From contig WTXG01000032.1 of NCBI GenBank assembly GCA_022496185.1, forward strand, positions 230,412 to 294,411: a DNA stretch of 64,000 bases, given 5' to 3'. Numbering within the stretch: the first letter of the stretch is position 1; every line of letters begins with the position of its first letter. The DNA is from Multifurca ochricompacta (Eukaryota > Basidiomycota > Agaricomycetes > Russulales > Russulaceae). The notes below the pieces were generated by a model. The model searched no databases. It worked only from the letters and a program-made list of their open reading frames with translations, and was not told the origin of the DNA. The position numbers were made by a program, and so were the translations under genes. Shown piece by piece: positions 10,346 through 20,928 of the stretch.

Positions 10346-11755
10346 TTAAATGTTCTTGGGCGCTTCTGGGTGTCGGATATGAAACTCTGAGATAAGAACC
10401 GGGGCAAAGATTTCTCCGGCTGGTTCCCATGAGTTGTCAGAGTCTGGGAATCCCTTCCACTTGACAAGGTAATACAGCTTGCACCCTTGACCTTGTCGCT
10501 TTGAATCTAGAATGTGTTCTACTTCCCACTCTTCTTCTCCATCGATAAGGTCAGGTGGGGGCCTCGGGAAGTTCTCCCCATGAATGGAGGTTTCCTTATA
10601 CAGGGTCAAAAGCTTGGCATGGAAGACGGGATGGATCTTCCATTTCAGGGGCAACCGCAGTTCATATGATATGTCTGACAGCTTCCTTGTGATCTGGAAG
10701 GGCCTGTGATGTTGGGGCACTAGTTTGGTTGAGGGGTGTGATGTGTGAATGTTCCTTCCCTCGAGCCAGACCCAGTCCTTGGCTTGATAAGGTGTGAATG
10801 TGCTTGGCTGTGCCGCCAGGAGTTGTTGCGCCTTTATCAGGTTTTCATTGGCTGATTGTCGTAGTTCTTCCCATTGGCTTATACGTTGGGTTACTGAAGG
10901 GACATTAGTGGGCTTATCTGTCCATGTGGTGCACAGGGTCCAGCCCATGATAAGGGAGAAAGGGGTGGCTTTCATAGTCCCATTGGGCCATGAATTGTGA
11001 GCAAACTCCGCAGTTGATAGCCATTCTGCCCAGTCATCTTGTCTGCTGTTGCACCAGAACCGCAGGTACTGTTCTAACCATTGGTTTGTTTGTTCAGACT
11101 GTCCGTCCATTTGTGGGTGGTAAGCTGTCGAGATATTCTGTGCTATGTCTAACGTCTTGCATAGGGCTTTAGCAAATGCTGATGTAAATCTGGTGTCTTG
11201 GTCGGATATAATCTTTCTGGGGAGTCCATAGTGACGGTATACATGATTCAGGTATAGCTTTGCCACTCCTTCAGCTGTGATGGTTTCATTGCAAGGGATG
11301 AACAAGGCCGCTTTGGAGCAATCATGGTTGGTGATTGTGAGGATGGTGTCAAAGCCCTGTGATTTGGGTAGCTTGACAATAAAGTCCATTGCAATGGTCT
11401 GGAAGGGAGTTGATGCAATGGGAGTAATGGGGTGTATTGGTGGGGTTTTCGGGTGGGTGTTAACCTTGTTTGCTTGACATGCTGCGCATCCCTGCACATA
11501 ACTCTCGACATCCCGTTTCATGTTGGGCCACCAATAGTCTCTTTTGGCAAGGGCGTAGGTGTTGGCAATGCCAGGGTGGCCAGCTGAGGGGAGATCATGG
11601 TGAAAATGGATCACCCCCCTCTTAATGTTGTTGCCACCAGTGACAACAAGTTGATCCCCATCTTTCCACCAAAGGCCACTGACTTCTTTTAAGTTGTGGG
11701 CTTCGGCCCATGAACGGCACAGTTCTTGGTTCATGTTTGGGACACTTGCACCCAT
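10346..11755 (-). CDS. Integrase and chromodomain part of element 3 pol
   Basis: This is an open frame of 469 codons on the minus strand. It holds a zinc-binding integrase head (H-H-D-L-P...CAACQANK), a catalytic core beginning MDFIVKLPKSQGF with SDQDTRF, and a C-terminal chromodomain-like segment around EEWEVEHILDSKRQG. Integrase joins the cDNA to the chromosome, and the chromodomain is thought to steer it toward marked chromatin. The frame is not linked to the upstream RNase H, where stops occur, so it is a remnant, though a well-preserved one. Confidence 0.8.
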   Translation of the reverse strand: MGASVPNMNQELCRSWAEAHNLKEVSGLWWKDGDQLVVTGGNNIKRGVIHFHHDLPSAGHPGIANTYALAKRDYWWPNMKRDVESYVQGCAACQANKVNTHPKTPPIHPITPIASTPFQTIAMDFIVKLPKSQGFDTILTITNHDCSKAALFIPCNETITAEGVAKLYLNHVYRHYGLPRKIISDQDTRFTSAFAKALCKTLDIAQNISTAYHPQMDGQSEQTNQWLEQYLRFWCNSRQDDWAEWLSTAEFAHNSWPNGTMKATPFSLIMGWTLCTTWTDKPTNVPSVTQRISQWEELRQSANENLIKAQQLLAAQPSTFTPYQAKDWVWLEGRNIHTSHPSTKLVPQHHRPFQITRKLSDISYELRLPLKWKIHPVFHAKLLTLYKETSIHGENFPRPPPDLIDGEEEWEVEHILDSKRQGQGCKLYYLVKWKGFPDSDNSWEPAGEIFAPVLISEFHIRHPEAPKNI

Positions 11756-12601
11756 AGATCCATGTCATGGAGACTGACTATGGCAGTCTTTGCGAATACC
11801 TCCTCTGGGAGGACAGTGACGTCATTATTGTCATCCTCGCCCATATGCATATCTGGCCTGTGCGACAGTGCATCTGCTCTGGCATTTTGACTTCCAGCAA
11901 TGTGTTCAAGGTGAAGTTATATTCCTTAACTCCAGAACCTCCTGTGCCACGTGTCAACTGATTTTATGGGGTTCCTTCCAATATAATAGGTTGGAATGGT
12001 CGGTGTGGATGATGGTCTGATGTGGAGTCCCTGCCAGGTAAGGTCGCCAGTGTTGCAATGCCTTGACTATGGCTAGGAGTTCCCTATCCCAGATGTCATA
12101 GTTCTGTTCAGCTGGGGAGAAGGTTCGGAGTAGTACGCCACTGGGTGAAGTATCTGTGTGGCATCTCTCTGGTATAATACAGCTCTGTTTGCAAGTGAGA
12201 GGTGTCCACTTCCAATTCGAAGGGGCGACTTAGATCTGGTTGGATGAGTACAGCTCTGAGCCGACTAGGTCCCTGATCCGTTCAAACACTTGTTGCTGTG
12301 TCAAACTCCAATGCCATGGCACGTCCTTTTTTAATAGATCGTTCAATGGTCATGTGATGCCTGAGAACCCTTTGACAAAGCGTTGGTAGAAGTTACAAAA
12401 CCCAATGAATGATTGGACATCCTTGACACAGTCAGTACTGGCCACTCCGGATTCCCTGTACTTTAACGGATCCATGCGCACTTGTCCTCCTTCTAAGATG
12501 ACTCCTAGGTACTCAACACTTCATTGCTCAAAAGAGCACTTGGCAGGTTTGAGGTACAGGTCATGTTCTTGGAGTATGTCTAGTACCTGATGCACATGGT
12601 C
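11756..12601 (-). pseudogene. Degenerate RT C-terminus and RNase H of element 3
   Basis: The minus strand matches 4100-4950 of element 1, but no frame stays open for long and several stops are present. It separates the protease-RT ORF from the integrase ORF and breaks the pol polyprotein. Confidence 0.7.
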
Positions 12602-13687
12602 TCAGTGGTGATCTAGGTTGTCCGGGGTGGCCACTAAGATGTCGTCCATATAGACCACTACTTCTCCAGTAAGAATGAGATCACAGAAGATGTGGTTCAT
12701 CATGGCTTGGAACGTTGCTGGTGAGTTTGTAAGGCCAAAGAACATGACATTCGGTTCAAACAATCCTTGATTTGTTTTGAATGCCGCTTTACACTGGTCG
12801 CCTTCCTTGATCCTGACGTTATTGTACCCCCACCGCACGTCCATCTTTGAGAAGAGGGACTTATCCCTCATGGTGTCTATGAGTTTGGAGATGAGCGGCA
12901 GGGGGTAGGCATTCTTCATGGTATGAGCATTAATCCGTTGATAATCTTGGACTGGCCGCAGCTTACCGTCCTTCTTTTTGATGAAGAAGAAGGGCGAAGC
13001 GTACTGCGACTTGGATGGGCGAATGTATCCTTTTGCCAAATGTTCTCCAAGGAACTCCATCAATGCCACCTGCTCAGACTGGGACAATGGGTAGATCTTG
13101 CAATCGATTGCTGCTGGCATGTCAGGGAGTAGGTCTATGGCATGATCCCAGGGTCGGGAGGGTGGAAATCGCTGTGACTCTTCTTCTGAGAATACCCTCC
13201 AGTGTTGGTGGTAGGCGCACAGTACTATGTCACTATAAGTCTTCTCTGTCTGCCCCTGTATTGCTTTCTGGGCCAATTCTGAAGCCTTGGTGGCATAACA
13301 GCGACCCAGGTCTTCTTCACTTGCATCTGTAACTCTCACCATCCGATGTCTGACCGCATAATTGTAGCCTATTGACGTGATGATGGTGGGGTATGAATCT
13401 TTATCCATTGTCGCATCAGCCCAATTGATCCTGGGTTCAAATGCAGCAAGCCATGGATACCCCAGAATAAGGTCTTCATCCCCTAAGTTGGTAATCAGGA
13501 AGCGAATGACTTTCATTGTTTCCCCGACTTGGACGTTTAGGTTGGTATAGTGTGTGATCTTTCCAGCACAATTGGCAGTTCCATCAATATTCCAGATATT
13601 CTTCTCTTGGGGGAGAGCCTGCATCCCCAGTCCCAAGGCTTTAATCATTCTTGGACTGATAAAGTTGTCTGTGGCTCCAGAGTCCAC
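12602..13687 (-). CDS. Protease and reverse transcriptase part of element 3 pol
   Basis: This is a 361-codon open frame on the minus strand. It begins at the aspartic protease site (Asp-Ser-Gly-Ala-Thr) and includes the RT region with LRPVQDYQRIN and the catalytic YMDD box at 12652-12641. It ends soon after YMDD at an in-frame stop. The enzyme cuts the polyprotein and copies element RNA. The ORF start used here is a GTG codon inside the polyprotein, not a natural start. Confidence 0.8.
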   Translation of the reverse strand: MDSGATDNFISPRMIKALGLGMQALPQEKNIWNIDGTANCAGKITHYTNLNVQVGETMKVIRFLITNLGDEDLILGYPWLAAFEPRINWADATMDKDSYPTIITSIGYNYAVRHRMVRVTDASEEDLGRCYATKASELAQKAIQGQTEKTYSDIVLCAYHQHWRVFSEEESQRFPPSRPWDHAIDLLPDMPAAIDCKIYPLSQSEQVALMEFLGEHLAKGYIRPSKSQYASPFFFIKKKDGKLRPVQDYQRINAHTMKNAYPLPLISKLIDTMRDKSLFSKMDVRWGYNNVRIKEGDQCKAAFKTNQGLFEPNVMFFGLTNSPATFQAMMNHIFCDLILTGEVVVYMDDILVATPDNLDHH

Positions 13688-13986
13688 TAAGATATCTCAG
13701 TCGGCCGTCCTCTGTGTAGTCTCGAAATGAACTGGTATTTTCAATGATTTGAAGCAACTAGTATACACAGAGGTAACATGGAGTGCTCTCGCCCAGGCCA
13801 ATGGGGTAGAGCTTATCAAAAATCCTTCTTTGCGAATGCCTTCTCAACAAGGATGGCTCACACTTCCTCACTTTCCTTCATCATATTTGCCCATATGTCT
13901 TGGGCCTTCTCTTTTTTGGTTCGTTTGTCTACAGTTGGTGGATTATTGTGGATGGGGGCTACAGGTGTAGCGTTTGCCACTGCGAC

Positions 13987-14178
13987 TCATACCCCCTTCT
14001 TCGGACAGTCTTGGGACATATGCCCCTGCCCTTTACAGCGGAAACACCATCCTTCTTTCATCAGTGTCTGCCGTTTGTCTTCTGTGAGCGTGGCTCTTGC
14101 CCTGACTCTGTCTGCTGAGGTATCCATAGCATTAGGATCCCTCTGAGTAGTATGCGCTGGTTTGACTCCAAACGCCAC
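13987..14178 (-). pseudogene. Zinc-knuckle end of element 3 gag
   Basis: It contains a clean CCHC knuckle, CFRCKGQGHMSQDC. It is separated from the main gag frame (14257-15330) by an in-frame stop, so it is the detached C-terminus of gag. Confidence 0.75.
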
Positions 14179-14256
14179 CTTCCATTGTTCTCGAGTCTTT
14201 CCCTTCTTGGTATCGACTCCAAATTGAGTTTGGAAGTCGAGATAGTCCTGCTGCTG

Positions 14257-15330
14257 TCATCGAGCAGCATCAACCCACTCATCCCAATCATGAGGGTGAT
14301 GAAACTGAATGATATTTTTGACGAGCAGGTTTGGCAGTCCTTGGGAAAAGAGGTCCAAGGTCGCCTCTTCATCCGTATCATAGCCTGCCCAATTTGCCAG
14401 GCTCCGGAACTTTGCCACATAGGCATCGAGCTCTCCTTTTTCCATTCGCAGGGATTTTAATTCCCTGGCTGCTTTCTGCTTTGCCTGTCCATCAGTGAAG
14501 GCATCTTTGAACCTCTGGGCTATGGTCTCCCAGAGGCCTTCACTGGTAGTACGGTGTCCACTCTCTACCTGCTTGTTCAACCACTCAAGCTGTTCCATCA
14601 TCCAATCGTCAACTGCGTCACCCCTGATAAGTGAAAGGAAGAGGTTGGTGCGCTGGAAGGGGTTGACAATTTGGGCAACATTGTGGTTGAAGTTCTTAAA
14701 TGTGGTGAACTCCAGCATGAATTTCTTGCTTTGGGAGCAATCTCCCGTGAAGGTCTGGGGCAGGATTCCCGAAAGACATCCTGATGGTGGAGGGATGTTT
14801 GGGACAGCAGGAGGTGGAGGAGGAGGGGGAGTGGGGTCAGGGAGTTGGGCAGCAATGGTTGACATGTTTTGGTGGAATGGGATGATGGTGTCGGAGGATT
14901 GTATCAATATCTGAGGAGTTGTCAAAGCAGGTGCTCTGATCGTGACAACTGCTGGTGCAACCAGGGGTGTAGACAATGCTAATACTGGTGCGTCTTCACT
15001 ACTTTCGTCAATGTATTCTTCTGGTTCTGAGTCAGTGATGATCGCAGGTGGGTTCTCTCTCCATGGTCCAAGACCGAATTCTGGTGGAGTGGGAGCAGTA
15101 GTAACCCACGAGTGTCTGCTATCTGAGTATTGGATACAATACCAAACTCTCTTTTCGTCGTCGTATTCTACCGGTTGGTATCTTCCGTTGTGATAGACAT
15201 AGTATCCAAACTCGGTTTCAAAATCCTTCCAGACAGCAGAGCCAAGTGTCTGTTGTGAAAGATTATTCTTGTCTCTGCGTTCGATGAGCTCTTCTTTGAA
15301 CAGGGTCTGACTTTGGCTGGACGAAGCCAC
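14257..15330 (-). CDS. gag of element 3 (capsid part)
   Basis: A 357-codon open frame on the minus strand starts with ATG (MASSSQSQTLFKEELIERR) 22 bases after the LTR. It has an acidic and proline-rich N-terminal half (SEPEEYIDESSED, then a run of prolines) and a capsid-like half with MEKGELDAYVAKFRSL. It stops at a TGA after EWVDAAR, while the homologous knuckle region follows further on. It is the longest intact gag in the window. Confidence 0.8.
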   Translation of the reverse strand: MASSSQSQTLFKEELIERRDKNNLSQQTLGSAVWKDFETEFGYYVYHNGRYQPVEYDDEKRVWYCIQYSDSRHSWVTTAPTPPEFGLGPWRENPPAIITDSEPEEYIDESSEDAPVLALSTPLVAPAVVTIRAPALTTPQILIQSSDTIIPFHQNMSTIAAQLPDPTPPPPPPPAVPNIPPPSGCLSGILPQTFTGDCSQSKKFMLEFTTFKNFNHNVAQIVNPFQRTNLFLSLIRGDAVDDWMMEQLEWLNKQVESGHRTTSEGLWETIAQRFKDAFTDGQAKQKAARELKSLRMEKGELDAYVAKFRSLANWAGYDTDEEATLDLFSQGLPNLLVKNIIQFHHPHDWDEWVDAAR

Positions 15331-15352
15331 GTTGGGAGGAGACTCAACTTGA

Positions 15353-15943
15353 TGTTACATCTGGTGTGGGACGTTCCACACAACTTGTGTGACAGTGTTT
15401 GTTCATTATCAGGTAAGAAGCCAATAGGGCTCCTTGGAGTTGTACAGGAAGAGTCAAAGTCAAAGAGGCTGTACTCTAAGACAATGTTGAGCGGGAAGTA
15501 CCAGAAGTACTGTGAGATGATCGAGTCAAAGCTTTCAAGGGGAAGTCCAGAAGACAAGCACCGATGTATTCAATAAGTCGAGTCTGAGGTCTACAATGTA
15601 GTTACGGCGGACTTATATATGTAATCGAATGAGTGTCTAAAGATAAGATAACACGGAGTCATGTGGGCCTGAATATACGAAAGCAGAGGGCGTAAAGCCT
15701 GGCTTCTGATAGGGAATTAAGTAAGTGTCCAGTTGTAGAGATAAGAGATAAAAGATAACGGATAAGAGGCCAATCAAGAGCACAGTAATACAAACAAAGA
15801 CAAAGGCAATCATGGGGAGGGAAGCAGGGCATGTGATGGGTCCCAGGAAGGAGACGTGATCAAGAAATGTAGAGTAGGGGGACAGGCAGGGTTGTCACTG
15901 GGGATTGTGAAGAAAAGTGGGTTGCTAGGCAGGGGTCATAACA
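15353..15943 (-). repeat. 5' LTR of element 3
   Basis: It is 591 bp. On the minus strand it starts TGTTATGACCCCTG and ends TGTAACA. The following primer site is AAGTTGAGTCT, still able to pair with the LTR 11-mer AGACTCGACTT through one G-U pair. Flanking sequence to the right (AATTG...) is unrelated host DNA. Confidence 0.9.
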
Positions 15944-16058
15944 AATTGGGCAGATAGTGGATTTAAAATGTGGGTCAAAAAACTGTCCTGATAATTGATT
16001 GATTTGATTTGATCATAAAATGCTTATATCAAGGCCAAATTCTTTGATCCAAATTGGG

Positions 16059-16344
16059 CATGGTAGCCAGGAAGCAGGGCTTTCAGACATACAGCCACAC
16101 CATAACCAGATTCCTAAATGCTGAGGTGCTATAGAGTGAATACTAGAAATGGTGCAAACATCAGGACAGTTTTTTGACCCACTGTATATATGGTTACCTT
16201 TGTTCTTTACTTAGACAGGTATTGGGTCAAAAGACTGTCCTGATGTTTGCACCATTTCTAGTATTCACTTTATAGCACCTCAGCAATTAGTATATGGGTA
16301 ACATGTGGCAGTATGTCTGAAAGCCCTGCATCCTGACTATCATG
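16059..16344. repeat. Long-hairpin inverted repeat, MITE-like
   Basis: The best-matching arms are 16121-16181 and 16223-16283, 61 bp each with only one or two mismatches, around a 41-bp centre. Pairing resumes further out (16061-16088 with 16315-16342), so the outer ends are about 16059 and 16344. A partial third copy of the inner motif GGGTCAAAAAACTGTCCTG lies near 15974. No coding capacity is seen. It could be a foldback or MITE element; no clear target duplication was found. Confidence 0.6.
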
Positions 16345-16574
16345 TGTTAGGCTGAGTCAGTGACATCAGGGGACCTGGTATAATTTTCACTCCTTTGCTC
16401 CACTGCACTCATACCTCACCCTTCCCTAGCATGACCTGCTTTTTCCCTCTTGGGTTTTCCATCCTAATTACCCATTTACTAGCCTTTCTGTCCACACAGT
16501 AGTTACTATGTACCAGTAGTAGCCACGAAATTTGGGCACAGCCCTAAAGTGCGAATAAACTCGATTCAAAAAAA
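16345..16574 (+). other. Possible 3' end of a poly-A retroposon
   Basis: The stretch ends with AATAAA-like sequence (GCGAATAAACTCG) and then a run of 11 A at about 16568, in the manner of a LINE or SINE tail. No ORF and no clear target duplication were found, so this is tentative. Confidence 0.25.
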
Positions 16575-17916
16575 AAAAGACTTGTAGCTGCGCTACTTAA
16601 GCGAGTCCTTGACGCGCATAATAAATTTGATGTTTTCCTCATGATCACATGACCCCTAGCCTCTTACAACGTCACGTTCGACGCTCACTGCCACCACCAC
16701 ATACAACAGATGTCGTATTAAATTGAGGGCTGATGGATGATATACACGTCACACACAGTGATTTCGCGCGATATCGCAGGATCAAACACTTCAGATCTTT
16801 GGCGGTGCGGGGCCCATTCGATATATTATCAGGTCCCGCCCAACTGCATACCTGAGCGCATCAGAATCGGATTTATATTTAGAGGGAGAGGGGGGGGGGG
16901 GACCCGGACGACGGCCGCCGACGTTGCATGCTAGCGGCGGCCACCCACGTAGCAGGATCCCCAAAAATCGCCTCTCTCTCTCTCTCTCTCGGAGAGAGAA
17001 AACGACATTGTGATCTCACATGACACGGTAGACGTAGAAGTGTTTCTGTCCAACGTTGCACCGGGATCAATACTCGATAGCAGGCCAAAAAACCACCCGG
17101 CGCATGCCCGCCCTCTCTAAACCCTCTCTCTCTCGGAGCAGGGTTTTCTTTGTGTTGGTTGTCATGGCATGGCATGATCTTTCCAGTTGTCAATCGCAAG
17201 CACATGTATTCCCCCCTTCCCCCCCCCTTTCGTTCAAATCCGATATGGTCGATATTACATGGGAGAACAAGAAAAAAAAAAACAGGTAGCGTTTTTTTGT
17301 TGAGCCGCGAAACGATGCCTTGCATCGATCGTTTGAGAAGAATATTCAGGTATTCAGGGCAGGTATGTGTGTGCGTGTGTGCAGATCCCTCCAGATCTGA
17401 AACGAAATTCCTATTTTGCGTGATGTTTCTCTCCTCTCACAGCACGATTAGAGTAGAGGTATTTCGTTAGAATCTCTCTCCAACTTAACCCCGATGTAGC
17501 TCTTCGCACCGCGCCTTCCGTTTAAAACCTAAATATTTGAATAACTGCATAAGTGAGTGAGCAGAGAAAAACACAAGTTAACGACACGGCGTTGCCTGGG
17601 ACAACTTGACCAATTCCATCACGGAGAGATGACGATGATGAAAGGGGCACACACACTTCACCTCAAGTCAAAACAATGTTCGTAAGTGCTACTCCTTAAG
17701 TCCATGGAATAAAACCGTCGTCCGCCCAAAAAACTACTACGAAAAAGTTCAGAAAGTGTATCAAAATCAAATTATTTTGCCTCCTAAAAAAATGTTCACC
17801 GAACTCCTCCACAACCAAACAAACAAAAAAAGGGGAAGATTGAAAATGAAATGAAATATATGAAAAAAAAGTGACCGTCCAAGTTTCGCGTCAATTCGTG
17901 ATTAATTGGGGTTTTC
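16575..17916. other. Intergenic, low complexity, no gene seen
   Basis: It contains CT/GA runs near 16973-16996 and 17124-17136, a C run near 17219, and several A runs. No ORF has convincing composition or splice structure. The part near 17900 is probably the 3' end of the neighbouring minus-strand gene. Confidence 0.5.
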
Positions 17917-19594
17917 TCATAACAATTGCATGCTAACAGTAGCGCCAGCTAGGGCCACACTAAACGCGCCTAGAAGGACTCCCAAGGCGGGGACTTGAGC
18001 GCCCATAAGTGCGCCGTTCGGCGATTTAGTCGGACCCAAGTTCGTGACAGAGCTTGTACGGCTCACAGCCGATGAACCGGACGTTCCACTAGCCGGGCTA
18101 GATGTCTGTGGCGAAGAGAGGGGCAGTGAGTTCAGAGATGCCCCAGACGATGCCGATAAGGGGGTGGAGGAAGAGGGGCTGACGTTGGACGGGGGAGCGG
18201 TAGCGGAGGAAATAGGGAGGGTGGAAGAGAAGGTGGAGATGGACAGTGGGAGAGAAGGGCCACCCACAGGAGATGAGGACGTGCTCGTAGACGTGTTCGC
18301 ACTCTGCACCGCGAGGTTGTTACCGATTGACGATGTCGTGGTGCATGAGGACGTTGCAGGCGCTGGGTGCGCAGGAGGCGTGACTGGTTGACCTTGGAAG
18401 AACGTCGACGATCCGTACACTCCCATTGGCTAAAATCATCAGTCAGAATGATCAGAACAAAGATCATTTTGGGTAATAAAAAAAGAGGGAGATCCGGGGT
18501 GGATATAGTTAGAATTACCTCGCCAGTGTCCCCTGCGCATTTGTCAAAACCGTTCCCATAGTTCCCTGGCATATTCCAATCACAACCCATCACGTCGTAG
18601 ATGTGCTGACACAACGCAGGCGCTCTCGGTCCATCCTTACATCCACGGAAGCAGAATTCTGAAGAGGAAACGAAATTCTGTTGAGGCGAGAAACAAGTTA
18701 GTGAAACGGAACGACAGAAGAAAGGGAAGAAGGACACACCGTCCATTCATGCAGCTGGGCGAACTGTCCCGTGAATGCATTAGAGAATACAAGGCCACCG
18801 ATCGGGTTCCCTAAACCCAACCCTAAGCGAGGCGCACGCGTCTGTTAAGGTTAGGGCATGGCTCACCGTTACCGTCAGCACCGTGCGGGTCCAACTCTCC
18901 ACCTGCATCACCGGCGGGGATATTTATCTTTGTCAAGTCGCCGATCCCTGGGAAAATGTGTGAGAGAAAATACAACAATACGAATGGAGGAAAAATGGTT
19001 TATACCTGTGATTTGTACGTAGTCCGGAGTCTGCACAAAATGCGCTCCTGAGATGGTGCCATCCGGGATGACACGTGTGCCGTAGCCAGACTGCGCGACA
19101 CAGGTGTTCAAGCACCCAGTTGCATGAACGAAAAAATGATGTGAACCAAATACCTTGATACACCAGGCAACTTCAATCCGCTAGTTGTGTCATCGCATTA
19201 GCATATCCCACCTCCAAATTATCTAATGTATGGGTGTAAAAGTCCGAACAGAAACCCCACCTCTGTGTTCCCGATGACAGATCCAGGGCCAGGATCCGGT
19301 GGTGCAAAGATACACCAGTCATCGATCGAGTTGACTATACACCCCTCAGCTCAGACAGCGAAGACGAAGAGAGAAAGCGGGGCACGGCTTTCTTCACTTA
19401 CGGTAGGCATTCTGGCACTGCGATGTCTGATTGGATCCTGTTCCACACTTGTTCGTGCCGGTCTGTCCTTGCTCGGACTGGTTCGGGGCGTTCGACGGCA
19501 GGTAAGTGGCCGAGTAGGTCTGCGCACGGACGCCTTGGAAGGCGAGCAGTGATAAGATCAAGACCACCGGGTTAGAAAGGCGGGCCATTGCCAT
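17917..19594 (-). CDS. MAGP-like secreted, GPI-anchored glycoprotein
   Basis: I read eight exons on the minus strand: 19594-19402, 19334-19261, 19180-19154, 19090-19006, 18947-18867, 18810-18740, 18677-18519 and 18429-17917. They total 1203 nt (400 aa), with consistent phases and GT-AG ends. The protein starts with a signal peptide (MAMARLSNPVVLILSLLAF), then a conserved Cys-containing core with QTYSATY, SEQGQTGTNKCG, DDWCIFAPPDPGPGSVIGN, SGYGTRVIPDGTISG and CQHIYDVMGCDWNMP. Next come a Ser/Thr-rich linker and a hydrophobic C-terminus, as in GPI-anchored proteins. The core matches the family annotated as Macrofage Activating Glycoprotein in mushrooms. The molecular role is not known; a cell-surface location is inferred. 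The third exon is only 27 nt. Confidence 0.85.
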
Positions 19595-20498
19595 TGGGAA
19601 GCGACGGAAAGGTAAGGCTCTTCAGGGGAGTCCGGTTGGGAGAGGAAAGAGGGGAAGGGGAGGGGGTTTCCACCATCCAATTTTGTAGGAAATATTCAAA
19701 TCCCGTGGACACGGTGCGAGACCTTTACTAGTACTCATCTAGAAATGAAATGTTCCCATAGCATGGTTTCCGCATGTCTCTTACCCCCTCGAGCTAATCG
19801 TCGAAGCCGAAGCGGCGAGGTACAAGTGAGCCACGTGTTCGTGACTCGTGAACGGCTCAAGGGCGCGGCGCTCGAGAGACTAATAAGACCAATTCGGTAC
19901 CGAGTATTACCATTAATGGGAAACCCCTTATACCATTATCATTACCGCCCTCGCGAGACGAGAAACACGAGGAACGAACGAGGTTTGCCATGGCCATGGC
20001 CTTACCGTTATAACCTATCTGATGACAAGGGACAAGCTATCGACGCGACGCATCAAATATTTTGCCGTGTAAGGTACGGGTACGGTACTATGTCGCACGT
20101 GATATAGTGCGGATGTGTCACGGAACGATCTGGGTTGGGCCAGGGCCGATACACCCGTATGTGTTGTATTGCTCCAGCGTTTTCGAGTTTCGAGTTATTT
20201 TGGGTCAGTCGTGTCTTCTACGCTTCCCAGAGGAAAGTGAACAGCTTGTCTTCCTGTCATACAGTCTTCTGTGCTGTGAACAGAAGAGGTGTTCTGCTTT
20301 TATGGGCAACTCTGTCCTTAAAACGCACTGGCGTCTGAATCCACCCCGAGGTTGCTAGCTGCTGACAAACCGCATCCAAATCCATATCGCCATTCTTCTT
20401 CATTTGAGCCAGACAAGGAAAAGAAAAAATAATAAAAGTAGAAAAGATGATGGGTGATAGATAGGGTCAAAAATTGGATTGCGTCGCAAAATAAATCA
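19595..20498. other. Intergenic upstream of the MAGP-like gene
   Basis: It contains the promoter side of the minus-strand MAGP-like gene. Short ORFs here show no conserved features. No TATA box at a convincing distance was recognised. Confidence 0.4.
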
Positions 20499-20587
20499 TG
20501 TCCTCGGCCGGAGTCGAGCCGGCGGCTTGACGGTATTGCGATAATGAATACCACAACGTCATGATTTAACCACTAATCGACGAGGAC
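20499..20587 (-). tRNA. tRNA-His (GTG) with a 17-nt intron
   Basis: Reading the minus strand from 20587, the acceptor stem GTCCTCG pairs fully with CGAGGAC, followed by discriminator A. The D arm is GATT-loop-AATC. The anticodon stem is TGACG/CGTCA. The loop starts TTGTGG, giving anticodon GTG for histidine. After position 37 there is an insertion, TATTCATTATCGCAATA, of 17 nt at the canonical tRNA intron place. The T stem is GCCGG/CCGGC with loop CTCGACT. All stems pair without mismatch. The G at -1 that tRNA-His needs is added after transcription in eukaryotes. Confidence 0.93.
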
Positions 20588-20928
20588 GTTGTCCCTGCTT
20601 TCACACTGAACAGTACTGATGAATACTCACAGCCCGCTGACGCATTGCATAGCATAAGCTGTTTGCGCCTAGCGATCAGTGAAGGACGACCTGGTACTGC
20701 ACACACTTCATAACTACCAGTAGTCCCAGAATGAATCAGGAATACCATCAATATATAATTGTATGTATTATGTGGCCTTCATGATCAATAGCATTATCAT
20801 ACACCTTGGGATACCAAAAAAATCATGAGGGGATAAGGCATAAAATCAAGATACAATCCTGGACAACCATAAATACCACACCATCTCACCAAGCCAGGAA
20901 CCGTAGAAAGGTCGAAAGGAACTCCGAT
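20588..20928. other. Intergenic between tRNA-His and RING gene
   Basis: About 340 bp with no ORF of note. It includes the 5' flank of the tRNA and the 3' end region of the RING gene. Confidence 0.4.

Larger units (their letters stand above)
9892..15943 (-). mobile_element. Ty3-like element 3, 3'-interrupted host of element 2
   Basis: On the minus strand the order is 5' LTR (15943-15353), gag, protease-RT, RNase H, integrase-chromodomain and the start of the third ORF, up to the insertion of element 2 at 9891. The frame pattern matches element 1, but far more of it is open. As the outermost layer it must be the oldest of the three insertions. Its 3' end lies beyond element 2 and outside the window. 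Confidence 0.9.

Noticed and set aside
16879..17325. Minus-strand 148-codon frame and other frames in 16.7-17.5 kb
   Set aside because: Composition is that of GA/CT repeats and there is no family likeness.
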